A DNA stretch of 64,000 bases from Pseudomonas cichorii. Its GTDB lineage: Bacteria > Pseudomonadota > Gammaproteobacteria > Pseudomonadales > Pseudomonadaceae. Position 1 is the first letter of the stretch; each line of letters starts with the position of its first letter. The DNA is taken from positions 3,772,001 through 3,836,000 of the forward strand of contig NZ_CP074349.1 of the NCBI RefSeq assembly GCF_018343775.1, read 5' to 3'. Below are positions 17,812 to 27,992 of the stretch, piece by piece. The notes below the pieces were generated by a model. It did not search any database. It saw only the letters and a program-made list of their open reading frames with translations, and was not told where the DNA came from. Both the position numbers and the translations under genes were made by a program.

Positions 17812-17822
17812 AATCGGTCTCC

Positions 17823-17847
17823 CCGGCCGGCTCAGGCCACCGGCCGG
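17823..17847. terminator. GC-rich hairpin between GDPD gene and sthA
   Basis: CCGGCCGG at 17823-17830 pairs with CCGGCCGG at 17840-17847 around a nine-base loop, between two convergent stops. There is no T tract on either strand, so it is a possible but non-canonical terminator. Confidence 0.4.
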
Positions 17848-17853
17848 AGCCGC

Positions 17854-19248
17854 TTAAAAAAGCCGGTTCAGACCATCGTAGGCCGCTACCCGATAGGCTT
17901 CGGCCATGGTCGGGTAGTTGAAGGTGGTGTTGACGAAATACTTGATCGTATTCGCAGCACCCTCCTGGTTCATGATCGCCTGACCGATGTGTACGATCTC
18001 CGAAGCCTGGTCACCAAAGCAGTGAACGCCCAGGACTTCCAGGGTTTCGCGATGGAACAGGATCTTCAGCATGCCGACCCGCTCACCGGAAATCTGCGCA
18101 CGGGCCATGCCCTTGAAGAACGCCTTGCCCACTTCGTAAGGCACACGCGCCTGAGTCAGTTCATGCTCGTTCTTGCCGATCGAGCTGATCTCGGGAATCG
18201 TGTAGATCCCGGTCGGCACGTCGTTGACATAACGCCAGCTGCCGTTGTCCACCAGACTGCCCGCTGCCGAACGACCCTGGTCATAGGCGGCGCTCGCAAG
18301 GCTCGGCCAGCCGATGACATCGCCTGCGCCGTAGACATTCGGAACGCTGGTGCGATAGCTCTCGTCGACTTCGATCTGGCCACGACCGTTGGCCTTGAGG
18401 CCGATGTTTTCCAACCCCAGCTTGTCGGTGTTGCCGGTGCGACCATTACACCAGAGCAAGGCGTCGGCCTTGATCTTCTTGCCGGACTTGAGGTGCAGGA
18501 TCACACCGTTATCCAGGCCTTCGACCTTTTCGTATTCTTCGTTATGGCGAACCATGACGTTGTTGTTGCTGAAGTGATAACTCAGCGCCTGGGAAATTTC
18601 CGAATCCAGGAAGCTCAGCAATTGATCGCGGTTGTCCACCAGCTCGACCAGCACACCCAGGCCACTGAAGATCGAGGCGTATTCACAGCCGATCACGCCA
18701 GCACCATAGATGATCAGCTTGCGCGGGGTATGACCCAGGCTGAGGATGGTGTCGCTGTCATAGATACGCTTGTGATTGAAGTCGATATCGGCAGGGCGAT
18801 AAGGGCGCGAACCGGTGGCGATGATGACCTGGTTGGCCACCAGCTTTTCGACGACGCCGTTGGCGCATACCACGTCGATGCTGTTTTCGTCGGAGAAACT
18901 GCCGGTGCCGAAGAACACATCCACACGGTTGCGGGCGTAGTAGCCGGTACGCGAGGCCACTTGCTTGGAAATGACGATTTCAGCGTTCTTCAATACATCC
19001 GGAAACGAAAACCAGCGCGGCTCGCCAATGGCCCGGAACATCGGGTTGGTGTTGAAGTGGATGATCTGCTTGACCGCATGACGCAATGCCTTGGAAGGAA
19101 TCGTGCCCAGGTGAGTGCAGTTGCCGCCGACCTGCCGACGACTGTCGACCATCGCAACCTTGCGCCCCGCCTTGGCGGCATTCATTGCCGCTCCTTCTCC
19201 GGCTGGGCCGGAACCCAGTACCACTACGTCGTAGTTGTAGACAGCCAT
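17854..19248 (-). CDS. sthA: Soluble pyridine nucleotide transhydrogenase
   Basis: 464 residues. Flavoprotein that moves reducing equivalents between NADPH and NAD+ in the cytosol. N-terminal FAD-binding [20 protein letters not shown]. The active-site region [19 protein letters not shown] retains the first Cys but lacks the second Cys of the disulfide found in lipoamide dehydrogenase, the hallmark of SthA. NAD-binding [17 protein letters not shown] and the C-terminal dimer interface ([18 protein letters not shown]) follow. Full length. Relatives have it next to apbE, as here. Confidence 0.97.
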   Translation of the reverse strand: MAVYNYDVVVLGSGPAGEGAAMNAAKAGRKVAMVDSRRQVGGNCTHLGTIPSKALRHAVKQIIHFNTNPMFRAIGEPRWFSFPDVLKNAEIVISKQVASRTGYYARNRVDVFFGTGSFSDENSIDVVCANGVVEKLVANQVIIATGSRPYRPADIDFNHKRIYDSDTILSLGHTPRKLIIYGAGVIGCEYASIFSGLGVLVELVDNRDQLLSFLDSEISQALSYHFSNNNVMVRHNEEYEKVEGLDNGVILHLKSGKKIKADALLWCNGRTGNTDKLGLENIGLKANGRGQIEVDESYRTSVPNVYGAGDVIGWPSLASAAYDQGRSAAGSLVDNGSWRYVNDVPTGIYTIPEISSIGKNEHELTQARVPYEVGKAFFKGMARAQISGERVGMLKILFHRETLEVLGVHCFGDQASEIVHIGQAIMNQEGAANTIKYFVNTTFNYPTMAEAYRVAAYDGLNRLF

Positions 19249-19392
19249 GCGTACTCCTTTAGAACATACCGAGGCGCCACTCTGGCATCTCTGGCTAAAT
19301 CACGGGGCCCAGTCTAGCGCTGCACCAAGGGGGCGAACATTACCCCTTGGTCGCGTTGAAGGCCACTCTTGTCTGCAATCGATCATTCAGGC

Positions 19393-20412
19393 TCACTGCG
19401 CCTGCACAGCACATAGCTGATCGAACGCCGGGTTGCTGCGAATGATAAAGCGCTTATCGGCACGAATCACAAAAAAAGCAGCAATTTGATGCTGTTGTGC
19501 GTAATCCCAGCCTCGCTTCGGCCCCAGAATCAACAGCAGTGTGGACAAGCCATCGGCCATCAGCGCCGAAGGATGAATCACTGTCACCGATGCCAGGTCA
19601 TGACTCACCGGCGCTCCGCTCAGCGCATCGAGAGTATGGGAATAGCGATGCCCTTCATACTCGAAGTAATGGCGATAATCACCGGACGTCGAAACACCAC
19701 AACCGTCCAGGGCAAAGATCTTCTGCGCGATCTGCTGATCGTCACGAGGGGCTTCTAGGGCAACCCGCCACGCCGAACCATCGGGCTTGCGCCCTTTTAC
19801 CTTCAGTTCGCCGGTGACCTGCACCATATAGTCATGTACGCCCAGTTCATCGAGCCGTGCAGCAATGCGGTCCACCGTATGGCCGGCAGCCATGCTGCTC
19901 AGGTCTATCTCAACGTCGGAATCCTTGCACAAGCGCCGGTTATCGATGCTCAGGCGTCGATAACCCACTCGCTCACGAGCCCGGGCCAGTTCCCGTGCCG
20001 TCGGCACCTGCTGGACGCGGGACTGGGGGCCGAAGCCCCACAGATTCATCAAGGGCAGGACCGTCAGGTCGAAAGCGCCTTGCGTTTCACGGGACAGATG
20101 CTCGCCGACGCGCACCAGATCCAGCACCGCAGGCGGCATGACCTGGCATTGACCGGCCGCCATGACATTGAATCGCTCGATATCCGAGTCGCTGCGCCAG
20201 GTGGACATCTGCTGATCCACCTCGGCCAGGATCGCCTCGACCTCAGGCTGGACAACACGTATATCGGGCTGGCCCGGATGGCGCACATAGCTGACCGAAT
20301 AACCGCTGCCCATGGTCGGCCCACCAAAGTTCTGCAAGACAGGCCCGGAATCACAACCGGCCATGACACCGGAAAAAAGCACAAACACCACCCGGCCCAG
20401 CCACACCCTCAT
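19393..20412 (-). CDS. apbE: FAD:protein FMN transferase (ApbE), lipoprotein
   Basis: 339 residues from ATG 20412. The lipoprotein signal ends in the lipobox VMAGC, so it is probably anchored to the inner membrane facing the periplasm. It covalently attaches FMN to Thr of target flavoproteins such as NqrB, NqrC and RnfG. Seen: FGGPTMGSGYSVSY, the STSGDYRHYF and YSHTLDALSGAPVSHD region (usually HIIDPxTG), and SALMADGLSTLLLILG with the metal ligands. Its ATG overlaps the stop of the 1525-residue gene (ATGA). In P. aeruginosa the gene heads the nqr region; no nqr gene is present in this window. Confidence 0.93.
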   Translation of the reverse strand: MRVWLGRVVFVLFSGVMAGCDSGPVLQNFGGPTMGSGYSVSYVRHPGQPDIRVVQPEVEAILAEVDQQMSTWRSDSDIERFNVMAAGQCQVMPPAVLDLVRVGEHLSRETQGAFDLTVLPLMNLWGFGPQSRVQQVPTARELARARERVGYRRLSIDNRRLCKDSDVEIDLSSMAAGHTVDRIAARLDELGVHDYMVQVTGELKVKGRKPDGSAWRVALEAPRDDQQIAQKIFALDGCGVSTSGDYRHYFEYEGHRYSHTLDALSGAPVSHDLASVTVIHPSALMADGLSTLLLILGPKRGWDYAQQHQIAAFFVIRADKRFIIRSNPAFDQLCAVQAQ

Positions 20413-23400
20413 GGAGCCAGCACCAGAAACAGGCGCTGGGCGGTGTCCTTGCCGATAGCACTGCGATAGATATTGACCACGTCCTTGGCCCCTCCCGAAT
20501 TTCTGATCAGTGACTTGTAACCGATCATCCGCTGCTCGGGCAATTTCAGATGAGCCGCCGTGAATGCCTGCGCAGCATCGGTTTCGTTTCGATAATGAAA
20601 ATGCGCCCACCAGAGCAAGCGATTGTCCTTGTCACGAATGGCATATTCCTGAAGAAAGTCATCACGCCTGGCACCCGACATGTTTTTCCTGCCGTCGAAA
20701 GAGGAAATGTTGATTTCGCCCTGTCGATGCAGATAGCTGATGCGGGCGGCTGTCGGTGGCTGCGCCTTGATCATCGAGATACGCAGGCTGCGACCCTCGG
20801 CAATCAAACGGGCAGCGGCATCACGCAATTGCCCCGCACTTTCGCTCAATTGCCCGGACAGGTTTTCCGATGTCGCCGCGCTATCGGTCATTTGCTCGGC
20901 AAGGGCCGTCAACTTGCCAGCCCTCATGACAAGGATATCTTCGATGTCTTCAGGCTCGTACGCTCGTGTCGCTTGCAGACGAGCCTTTTCGAGTGCGGGC
21001 TCCACCTCCAGCAGCAATGCCCGGGCACGTCTTTGCAGTTCACCTGCCGATGTCGGCCGCACACCGGGCGTCGGCTTTTCAGGTTTGATGGTCTGGATTT
21101 CCACCCACTCGCCATCGGCATGCCGATGCCACGAGCTGATGACCTGGCCAGTCTGCGTATTCATGATGTCGGCGACTTCGCCGGTAAAATCCTTCTCATT
21201 GCGACGTACATGCCCGACAAGGGAACGATGACTGCGCGTCCTGATGACTCGCTTGTAGGGCTGCTCGACCCGTGGCACATATTCAACCATCGCAGGCGGA
21301 GGCTCGACGTTTTCCTGAATCAACTTCGCCAGTTGGGCTTGAGTTCTCTCGCACAGCGCATTCAACTCGGTCCTGAAGTTCTCGAGGTACTGGACTTGAT
21401 CATCCGCGAACAAACCGACATCAACGTCGTCAGCAATCCCCTTGGCCTTGTGGTACTCGCGCAAGACACTTTCCAGAACATCGATTCGCTCGGTCAATGA
21501 ATAGTCGTTGGGCCTTTCAAGCTCTGCATGAGAAGCGAACGCGCCATTGAGCCCCATGTCATTACGCAACTCCTTGAAAGGGCGAAACTCTTCATTGATC
21601 TCGATGTGCTCCTTACTGAAACACAGCTCCAGGTACGACATCATGTGCTGGAATTGCCACTCCAGACCAGAGAACAGCTTGCCTTGATACAGAGTCGTAA
21701 CCTGCTTGCGCCAATACTCTTCGCCCACCTTGGGCACTGCGCGCAGTTTCTCCCAGAGCGATTCGCGAATCTGCGACCAGTGCATGCCTTTTTCCTGCCT
21801 GCTCAGCAGCGACTTGAACATATTCAGATAGGTTTCGATGTTCTCATCCGAAACCACGCTTCCGGTCTTGGCCATTTTCGCAATTTCGGTATTGGCAACA
21901 ATGCCGTTTTCAGCCGCCAGTCGGCCTTCCAGAAACTCCAGATAAATCGTGACCCGTGCAATATCCTGCGCCATCTGCCGCTCAGGAGGTCGATCCCCGA
22001 CTCTCAACTGCTCCCACAGGCTCATCCGCTGCTTCAATAGCTCGACCTCATCGCCCATTGCCCCTTCGAGACGGTCGAAAAAAAGCTGTCGCACCTCACC
22101 GGTGGCCGTATTCAGATGCGTGTTGTAGCCCGTGATCCTGGTCACCAGATCCGTTTCACGCACATCAAGTTCTGCCAGACTCTGATTGATACGGACCAGG
22201 TTTTCTGCATTTTGCTGAGCCAGCTTGCGAATGTTTTTCTTAGGCCCGCCACCGCGCAGATGCAGTGACAAGTCCAGATGCCAGCCTTGACCATCGTGCC
22301 TGAGCCACGGACCGGGCACCGATGGATTGTCGGGGCGTACGACTCGTACTCCATCCTCTTCGACCGTCACCCGAAACAGGTCGCTGCCGACTCTTGCCAG
22401 CCAGAGGCCATTGAAGCTGTAGAGACCGGCATTCGCTCCCGAGGCAATGGGTTCTCCGGTAACCGTTGCAGGCCAGACCTTGAATTTTTCCAGCTCAAGA
22501 CGCTGCGCCCCGCTGAGCCGGCTGCCGGGTTGCGACCAGGAAAAATCGAGAGCCGTCCAGGTATCGCTCAGCGGAATGCCAGCAATGGAAGGAGCCTGAC
22601 GAACGATTACAGGGTCGGCCGCCACAATCGGCTCCGCCATCATCCGATTGCCTGCAATCATGTTCACGGACGCCAGGGTATTGGGAGAAATCCCGGAATG
22701 CAGCAATACCAGCGAGATATTGAGCAGCAACTCGGCAAGCTGTGCCGCCCCCCCTTCATCTGCCGAAACCGGCCTGGCAAGTTGCTGGTTGATACCGGAC
22801 AACAATTGCGCGAGCCACAAGGCATTGGCAACCGGCCCGCTGAACAGCGGCAACACCGTATTAAGCACCAACCAGCCGCCTTCCTTGAACAACGCCCAGC
22901 GGCTTTCAGCGTTGGAAACAGCGTTGCGGTCTGCCAGTTCGATCAGCGCCCGGGCATTGGCCTTGAAAAGACCGGACATGATGTCTCCCTTGAGTACATC
23001 CGTACCGAGCACGGCTGGCAGGGGTTTTTCCAGCGGCGCGAAATCCGAACCCTGGCCAAACCAGATGATGTGCGGTTCATCGAAACCGCCACTGGCATAA
23101 ACCGGACGCGCATTGTCACTCAGCCAGACCAGTATGTCGTTTTGCAAGGCTCCGGGTTGTCTGACCGCCGCCAGCAGCGCCGACCAACTGGCAAACTCGG
23201 TCAGTGGCTTACGGGCAAAAGGCCGATAAAGCACATGCGGGCCGACAGCCGTGTCCAGCGGGCCTATCACGAACATATTGCCCACCACATCCGGCTGATG
23301 GCCCGGCTGACGAACGAAAGCCAATGGTCGCAGGACTATGGGCTGAATGCCCACACGCCGCTCGGACACGATCGTCTGCATGATGGCGCAGACCGATTGA

Positions 23401-24986
23401 TAACCCTTCTGACTCAGTTCGCCCTTGATCTTCTGCTCAAGCGCCTGCAAAGGCAGTTGCAGACGCAATTGACCGGTAAACAAAGCCTCACGCCGTTGCG
23501 CCTCGGCGGCGTCAGTCACCAGGTAGCGCTTGAGCAGATCCGGGTAGACCTGGCCGATATCGACCCGCACGGTGAGTTCTTTCAGATAATCCGCCGTCAG
23601 CCAGTGCGGCAATGGCTTGCCATCGGTACGCTGGACCTTGATTTCCCCTGCCGGGAGCCCGGAGAGGTTTTCAAGGGCAAACTCGGGAAATGTCATGAGC
23701 ACCGGATCAACGCTACCCGTTGCAAAAGGCTGTCCTCCTGCCGGCACTGCGGCGGCAGTGACCTTATCGACCCGCACTTGAATCTGATGGGGCAGAAAGT
23801 CCACTCTATCAAGGTGATCCTGAGCAATGGCGACAGCCAGAGAGCGGGATGCAAACTCAAGAATAGGCGGCAGCCCTTCATTGAAGGACTTGCCTCTGGA
23901 ACGCTTCTGGGTCACCGCCAGGGCACTCATCAAACGGCTGTAAGCGTTGCGATCCGCTTCTTGCGCGTTTTTCATCCACAGTGGCAAACGGTCTATGCCC
24001 AACGCCGGGGGTTGACCGGGCGCCAGATCGGTCGACTCGAAGAGCGCGCACACATCGGTCAGTGCCGCCAGTAAATGCTCCAGACGATCCAGATCGTAGG
24101 CCTGGCTACTCTTGAGGCCCTGTATGCCCACCAACTGGTTTTCCAGCAATGCCATGGCCAGAACACTGAAAATATCGTCTTCGGGCTCATGAGCGGTCCA
24201 CTGTACGTCCAGTTGCCCGCTCTGATCATCCAGCAGATGCGCCAGACTTCGCTCCCAGGCACTGATCGTCGACCAGCTCTGGCAGCGCCCCGACAACTGA
24301 TACATTAAGACCTGCTCGCTGCCCTTGGCACCGTTGAACATGACCAGGGTCGGCAGTATCACCGACTCGGCATCCGGCCCGTTGATCTGCAGACGAACAA
24401 TACAAGTGCGTGGCAACGGCCGCTTTACAGCCAATCGTTCGCGCTCGGCCTTTTCCGGAAAAAGAGCAACATCGTGCAACCAGGCACGAGCCGTGGACTC
24501 TTCGGGCCGCGCAGACGTTGCGCCCAGTTCATCGAGCAATGCCTGCTTGATCTTGAACGCCAGCCAGTCCCAACGACTGCTGCAATCGACACGCTCGCCA
24601 CTGCACTCGCTCCAGTAATTGACCAGTGCCTGCTTCAGGTTCTCGAACAAACCGAGCGCCAATCGATTTACCAGCGCACCGATGGCGGCCATGTCTACCG
24701 GCAATGGACCTGAAGCCCCCAGCAGAACATTCAGCGCGTTGGTCCACTTCACGCTGGACTGAGCCGAGAAATGTTCCAGCAGGCAATCGATAAGGTCCCG
24801 AGACTCGCCCAGGGCAGACGATGAGGTGGCGACTGCGATCGGGGTATGGGAAACGACCGCAACCTGCGGATCGATGTGCAGCGCTGGATAAAGCTCACGC
24901 AACCCCTGACGCAAGGTGGCGGTAGCAACTGCGCGCAAGGTAGGCCGCGCTGCAAATTGTTCTGCAACATCGAATGCAATAGTCAT
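20409..24986 (-). CDS. Very large DUF6543 (dermonecrotic-toxin-like) protein, putative toxin or effector
   Basis: 1525 residues without a signal peptide. Recognised only by family style. Residues about 1-770 resemble the DUF6543 or dermonecrotic-toxin-like modules of large Pseudomonas proteins: LFTGQLRLQLPLQALEQKIK, then LSDNARPVYASGGFDEPHII, then a hydrophobic block at about 705-790 (GGWLVLNTVLPLFSGPVANA, LLLNISLVLLHSG). About 930-1330 is helical and charged. A C-terminal module from about 1415 (RISYLHRQGEINIS, LLWWAHFHYRN, FTAAHLKLPEQR, ending LFLVLAP) recurs in such proteins. It could be secreted by an unidentified route or act between bacteria. No catalytic motif could be assigned. Its stop overlaps apbE. 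Confidence 0.65.
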   Translation of the reverse strand: MTIAFDVAEQFAARPTLRAVATATLRQGLRELYPALHIDPQVAVVSHTPIAVATSSSALGESRDLIDCLLEHFSAQSSVKWTNALNVLLGASGPLPVDMAAIGALVNRLALGLFENLKQALVNYWSECSGERVDCSSRWDWLAFKIKQALLDELGATSARPEESTARAWLHDVALFPEKAERERLAVKRPLPRTCIVRLQINGPDAESVILPTLVMFNGAKGSEQVLMYQLSGRCQSWSTISAWERSLAHLLDDQSGQLDVQWTAHEPEDDIFSVLAMALLENQLVGIQGLKSSQAYDLDRLEHLLAALTDVCALFESTDLAPGQPPALGIDRLPLWMKNAQEADRNAYSRLMSALAVTQKRSRGKSFNEGLPPILEFASRSLAVAIAQDHLDRVDFLPHQIQVRVDKVTAAAVPAGGQPFATGSVDPVLMTFPEFALENLSGLPAGEIKVQRTDGKPLPHWLTADYLKELTVRVDIGQVYPDLLKRYLVTDAAEAQRREALFTGQLRLQLPLQALEQKIKGELSQKGYQSVCAIMQTIVSERRVGIQPIVLRPLAFVRQPGHQPDVVGNMFVIGPLDTAVGPHVLYRPFARKPLTEFASWSALLAAVRQPGALQNDILVWLSDNARPVYASGGFDEPHIIWFGQGSDFAPLEKPLPAVLGTDVLKGDIMSGLFKANARALIELADRNAVSNAESRWALFKEGGWLVLNTVLPLFSGPVANALWLAQLLSGINQQLARPVSADEGGAAQLAELLLNISLVLLHSGISPNTLASVNMIAGNRMMAEPIVAADPVIVRQAPSIAGIPLSDTWTALDFSWSQPGSRLSGAQRLELEKFKVWPATVTGEPIASGANAGLYSFNGLWLARVGSDLFRVTVEEDGVRVVRPDNPSVPGPWLRHDGQGWHLDLSLHLRGGGPKKNIRKLAQQNAENLVRINQSLAELDVRETDLVTRITGYNTHLNTATGEVRQLFFDRLEGAMGDEVELLKQRMSLWEQLRVGDRPPERQMAQDIARVTIYLEFLEGRLAAENGIVANTEIAKMAKTGSVVSDENIETYLNMFKSLLSRQEKGMHWSQIRESLWEKLRAVPKVGEEYWRKQVTTLYQGKLFSGLEWQFQHMMSYLELCFSKEHIEINEEFRPFKELRNDMGLNGAFASHAELERPNDYSLTERIDVLESVLREYHKAKGIADDVDVGLFADDQVQYLENFRTELNALCERTQAQLAKLIQENVEPPPAMVEYVPRVEQPYKRVIRTRSHRSLVGHVRRNEKDFTGEVADIMNTQTGQVISSWHRHADGEWVEIQTIKPEKPTPGVRPTSAGELQRRARALLLEVEPALEKARLQATRAYEPEDIEDILVMRAGKLTALAEQMTDSAATSENLSGQLSESAGQLRDAAARLIAEGRSLRISMIKAQPPTAARISYLHRQGEINISSFDGRKNMSGARRDDFLQEYAIRDKDNRLLWWAHFHYRNETDAAQAFTAAHLKLPEQRMIGYKSLIRNSGGAKDVVNIYRSAIGKDTAQRLFLVLAP

Positions 24987-25278
24987 ATGAAATCCAGCTC
25001 ACTTGTTTGAATGGCTGCCCTTCAAGCCAAAAGCCCGGGCGCTATCTCAATGAGCTAAAGCCATATGCACCCTTCGCGAGGCATAAACAAATACCGCGTG
25101 CAGTCATTACCCAGCATCCCCTGCAAAACGACTGCTGCGTGACATGAAGCTGTTTTAGGTCTAATTTACACATGCAGTTACAATTATGCTGAGGACGCGG
25201 GCTTGAGCCTTCGCCACTGCAAAGCAGGACATAAATACAACGATCCCCGAGCTAGACAGCCTAAGCGAGTATTTTCCA

Positions 25279-26571
25279 ATGGCCTCAAACACAGGCAAAG
25301 GCAAAGCGATTTTTCGCGTTGTCAGCGGTAATTTCCTTGAAATGTTCGACTTCATGGTCTATGGCTTTTACGCCACGGCCATCGCCAAGACCTTCTTCCC
25401 TGCCGACAGCGCATTCGCTTCGTTGATGCTTTCGCTGGCCACTTTTGGTGCTGGCTTCCTGATGCGCCCGCTGGGTGCGATTTTCCTGGGTGCGTACATT
25501 GACCGTCACGGCCGCCGCAAAGGGCTGATCATCACTCTGGCGCTGATGGCACTCGGCACCGTTCTGATCGCCTGCGTGCCGGGTTACGCAACCCTGGGCG
25601 TTGCCGCGCCGTTACTGGTTCTGCTTGGCCGCCTGCTGCAAGGCTTCTCCGCAGGCGTTGAGCTAGGTGGCGTTTCGGTGTATCTGGCGGAAATTTCCAC
25701 ACCGGGCCGCAAGGGTTTCTTCGTCAGTTGGCAGTCCGCCAGCCAACAGGCCGCCGTGGTATTCGCCGGTCTGCTGGGTGTCGGCCTCAACCACTGGCTC
25801 AGCCCGGATCAGATGGGCGAATGGGGCTGGCGCGTGCCGTTCCTGGTGGGCTGCCTGATCGTGCCGGCCATCTTCATCATTCGTCGCTCCCTGGAAGAGT
25901 CGCCTGAGTTCGAGGCTCGCACTCATCGTCCGAACCTGCGTGAAGTCATGCGCTCCATCAGCCAGAACTTCGGCCTGGTGCTGGGCGGCATGGCGCTGGT
26001 AGTGATGACCACCGTGTCGTTCTACCTGATCACCGCCTACACCCCGACCTTCGGCAAGAACGAGCTGCACCTGTCGGACATCGACAGCCTGCTGGTGACG
26101 GTCTGTGTGGGCATATCCAACTTTATCTGGCTGCCGATCATGGGCTCGTTCTCCGACCGTATCGGGCGCAAGCCGCTGCTGATTGCCGCAACCGTGCTGG
26201 CCATTGCTACCGCCTACCCTGCCCTGTCGTGGCTGGTGGCACACCCGAGCTTCGGCAATCTGCTGATGGTGGAGTTGTGGTTCTCGTTCCTGTATGGCTC
26301 GTACAACGGCGCCATGGTGGTAGCCCTGACTGAAATCATGCCGGTCGACGTGCGCACCACCGGTTTCTCCCTGGCCTACAGCCTGGCGACCGCAACTTTC
26401 GGTGGTTTCACGCCAGCGGCATGCACCTACCTGATCCATGTGCTGGATAACAAGGCTGCACCAGGCATCTGGCTGACGGGTGCCGCGATCCTGGGTCTGG
26501 TCGCTACACTGGTGCTGTTCCGCAAAGGCGGACATCAACTGCAAGCACCTGGCGCTGCAGCGACTGCCTGA
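25279..26571 (+). CDS. MHS-family MFS citrate/tricarballylate:proton symporter
   Basis: 430 residues, 12 predicted membrane segments. Strong resemblance throughout to CitA/TcuC-type symporters: [20 protein letters not shown], then [60 protein letters not shown] and [19 protein letters not shown]. It probably imports citrate or a related tricarboxylate with protons through the inner membrane. The ATG at 25279 has only a weak ribosome-binding site. It is divergent from the toxin-like gene, with 292 bases between; nothing distinctive was seen in that gap beyond ordinary AT-richer promoter-like sequence. A terminator follows. Confidence 0.88.
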   Translation: MASNTGKGKAIFRVVSGNFLEMFDFMVYGFYATAIAKTFFPADSAFASLMLSLATFGAGFLMRPLGAIFLGAYIDRHGRRKGLIITLALMALGTVLIACVPGYATLGVAAPLLVLLGRLLQGFSAGVELGGVSVYLAEISTPGRKGFFVSWQSASQQAAVVFAGLLGVGLNHWLSPDQMGEWGWRVPFLVGCLIVPAIFIIRRSLEESPEFEARTHRPNLREVMRSISQNFGLVLGGMALVVMTTVSFYLITAYTPTFGKNELHLSDIDSLLVTVCVGISNFIWLPIMGSFSDRIGRKPLLIAATVLAIATAYPALSWLVAHPSFGNLLMVELWFSFLYGSYNGAMVVALTEIMPVDVRTTGFSLAYSLATATFGGFTPAACTYLIHVLDNKAAPGIWLTGAAILGLVATLVLFRKGGHQLQAPGAAATA

Positions 26572-26598
26572 TTCACAGCACGCTTCAAGCCAGACAGT

Positions 26599-26625
26599 AA
26601 TGCCCCGACCCCGTGTCGGGGCATT
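26599..26625. terminator. Bidirectional terminator between two MFS genes
   Basis: An 11-base-pair stem, AATGCCCCGAC/GTCGGGGCATT, with a five-base loop between two convergent transporter stops. TTTCACTTTC partly follows on the plus strand. Confidence 0.8.
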
Positions 26626-26631
26626 TCACTT

Positions 26632-27897
26632 TCAGGCCTTCAGTTTCCACGGCCTGAAACTCAGCCACAACAATACACCCGGCACCTGCAAGGCAATCAT
26701 GAGGCCCAGCGACCACTGATAAGCCTCCACCGGAGGCCCTGCACCCTCACCCGCTGGCCATAGATTCAACACGCCGCCCATCAGCCATTGCAGGAAGAAC
26801 GCGAGTACGAACAGCACCAGATTGAAGGATGAACTCACCCGGCCCGCCAATTCCGGGGAAACCGATTGGGCAATGATTGCGTAGTTCATCGTGGTGGATG
26901 TGCCAAAAAAGCTGAAACCCATAGCAATCAGGTACGGTGAAACCGGCAGGCCGCTGGCCATGAGCCCCTGAAAGACGATGAAGATCACCATACCCGCGCC
27001 ACAGACCATGATCGGCTGCACCCCGAAACGGCGCAGATAATCAGTGATCGCGCCAAATGCCAGGGAGCCGGCAACCATGGCAACAGTGCCGAACAGCAGC
27101 ACACTGGCCATATCCGGATCACTCAGCCCGGCCATATCGTGCAGCCACGGCCCCATCCACAACGACAGCACCGACATATAGATGGCATGGGCACAGACCG
27201 AGTACAGGGCCAGACGCCAGAAAGACCATGACAGGTAAAGCTTGCCCACAGCGGCAAACATGTCGGAGTAACGCACGCTTTTGGCCTCGTAAGCCTTGGG
27301 CACGCTGAAATGGATAATGGCGGCGACACAAAAGGTCAGCAGCGCCAGAATCAGAAACGCCTCCCGCCAGGTTACCCAACCAAGCAACACATGCAGCGGC
27401 GTAGTGGAAGCCATGGCCCCCAGCCCGCCAATGGACAGCAGGCAAGCCGTCACCAGAGGCAAGCGCTCCACCGGCAACCAGATGGCACAGGCCTTGATGG
27501 CACTCATCAGCGACCCGGCTACCCCCAGACCGATCAGGCCACGCCCGATCATCAAGCCCGCTTCGGTACTGGACACGCTGAAGATCACCGAGCCCAGCAC
27601 TGCCAGCAGCAACATGGGTGCCTGCACGCTACGCGGACCGTAACGATCCAGCATGACCCCCAGCGGAATCTGCGCCGCAGCGAAGGCCAGGAAATACACG
27701 CCCGTCAACAATCCCAGGCTGCTGGCAGGCAAACCCAGGTCGGCCTGCAAGTCGACATAGATCACCGCATTGACCGTGCGGAACATGTAAGAGATGAAAT
27801 GGCCCAAGCCAAAAGGAATGAAAATCGTCAAGAACAACAGGAAGAAGCTGCTTTTGAGCTGCTTTTGCGAACAATCCATCGTCGAACCACCGCTCAT
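26632..27897 (-). CDS. MFS transporter of unknown substrate
   Basis: 421 residues from ATG 27897, preferred because GGAGAG lies about seven bases upstream; longer TTG/ATG options at 27918 and 27912 fall in the T tail of the preceding terminator. Twelve membrane segments; the MFS loop signature is LGVMLDRYGPRSVQAP, with GRGLIGLGVAGSLMSAIKAC in segment 4. The general style is that of the NarK/anion-cation-symporter side of the superfamily, but no substrate motif was recognised. It lies directly downstream of the gap terminator on the same strand, so readthrough from gap is possible. Confidence 0.82.
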   Translation of the reverse strand: MSGGSTMDCSQKQLKSSFFLLFLTIFIPFGLGHFISYMFRTVNAVIYVDLQADLGLPASSLGLLTGVYFLAFAAAQIPLGVMLDRYGPRSVQAPMLLLAVLGSVIFSVSSTEAGLMIGRGLIGLGVAGSLMSAIKACAIWLPVERLPLVTACLLSIGGLGAMASTTPLHVLLGWVTWREAFLILALLTFCVAAIIHFSVPKAYEAKSVRYSDMFAAVGKLYLSWSFWRLALYSVCAHAIYMSVLSLWMGPWLHDMAGLSDPDMASVLLFGTVAMVAGSLAFGAITDYLRRFGVQPIMVCGAGMVIFIVFQGLMASGLPVSPYLIAMGFSFFGTSTTMNYAIIAQSVSPELAGRVSSSFNLVLFVLAFFLQWLMGGVLNLWPAGEGAGPPVEAYQWSLGLMIALQVPGVLLWLSFRPWKLKA

Positions 27898-27920
27898 CAA
27901 GCGACTCTCCATAAACAAAA

Positions 27921-27954
27921 CGGGCCGAAACCTGTAGATACAGGATTCGGCCCG
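27921..27954 (-). terminator. Terminator of gap
   Basis: A two-tier hairpin: CGGGCCGAA/TTCGGCCCG outer stem and CCTGTA/TACAGG inner stem. On the minus strand it is followed by TTTTGTTT. It sits only ten bases before the ribosome-binding site of the downstream MFS gene. Confidence 0.88.
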
Positions 27955-27992
27955 TTTGGGGAACTGCCCGGCAAGACCGGGCAGCTACATCA

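Noticed and set aside
22278..24074. 598-codon plus-strand ORF opposite the 1525-residue gene
   Set aside because: Its translation is low-complexity and Arg/Gln/His-rich without any recognisable domain, while the minus strand shows family motifs throughout.
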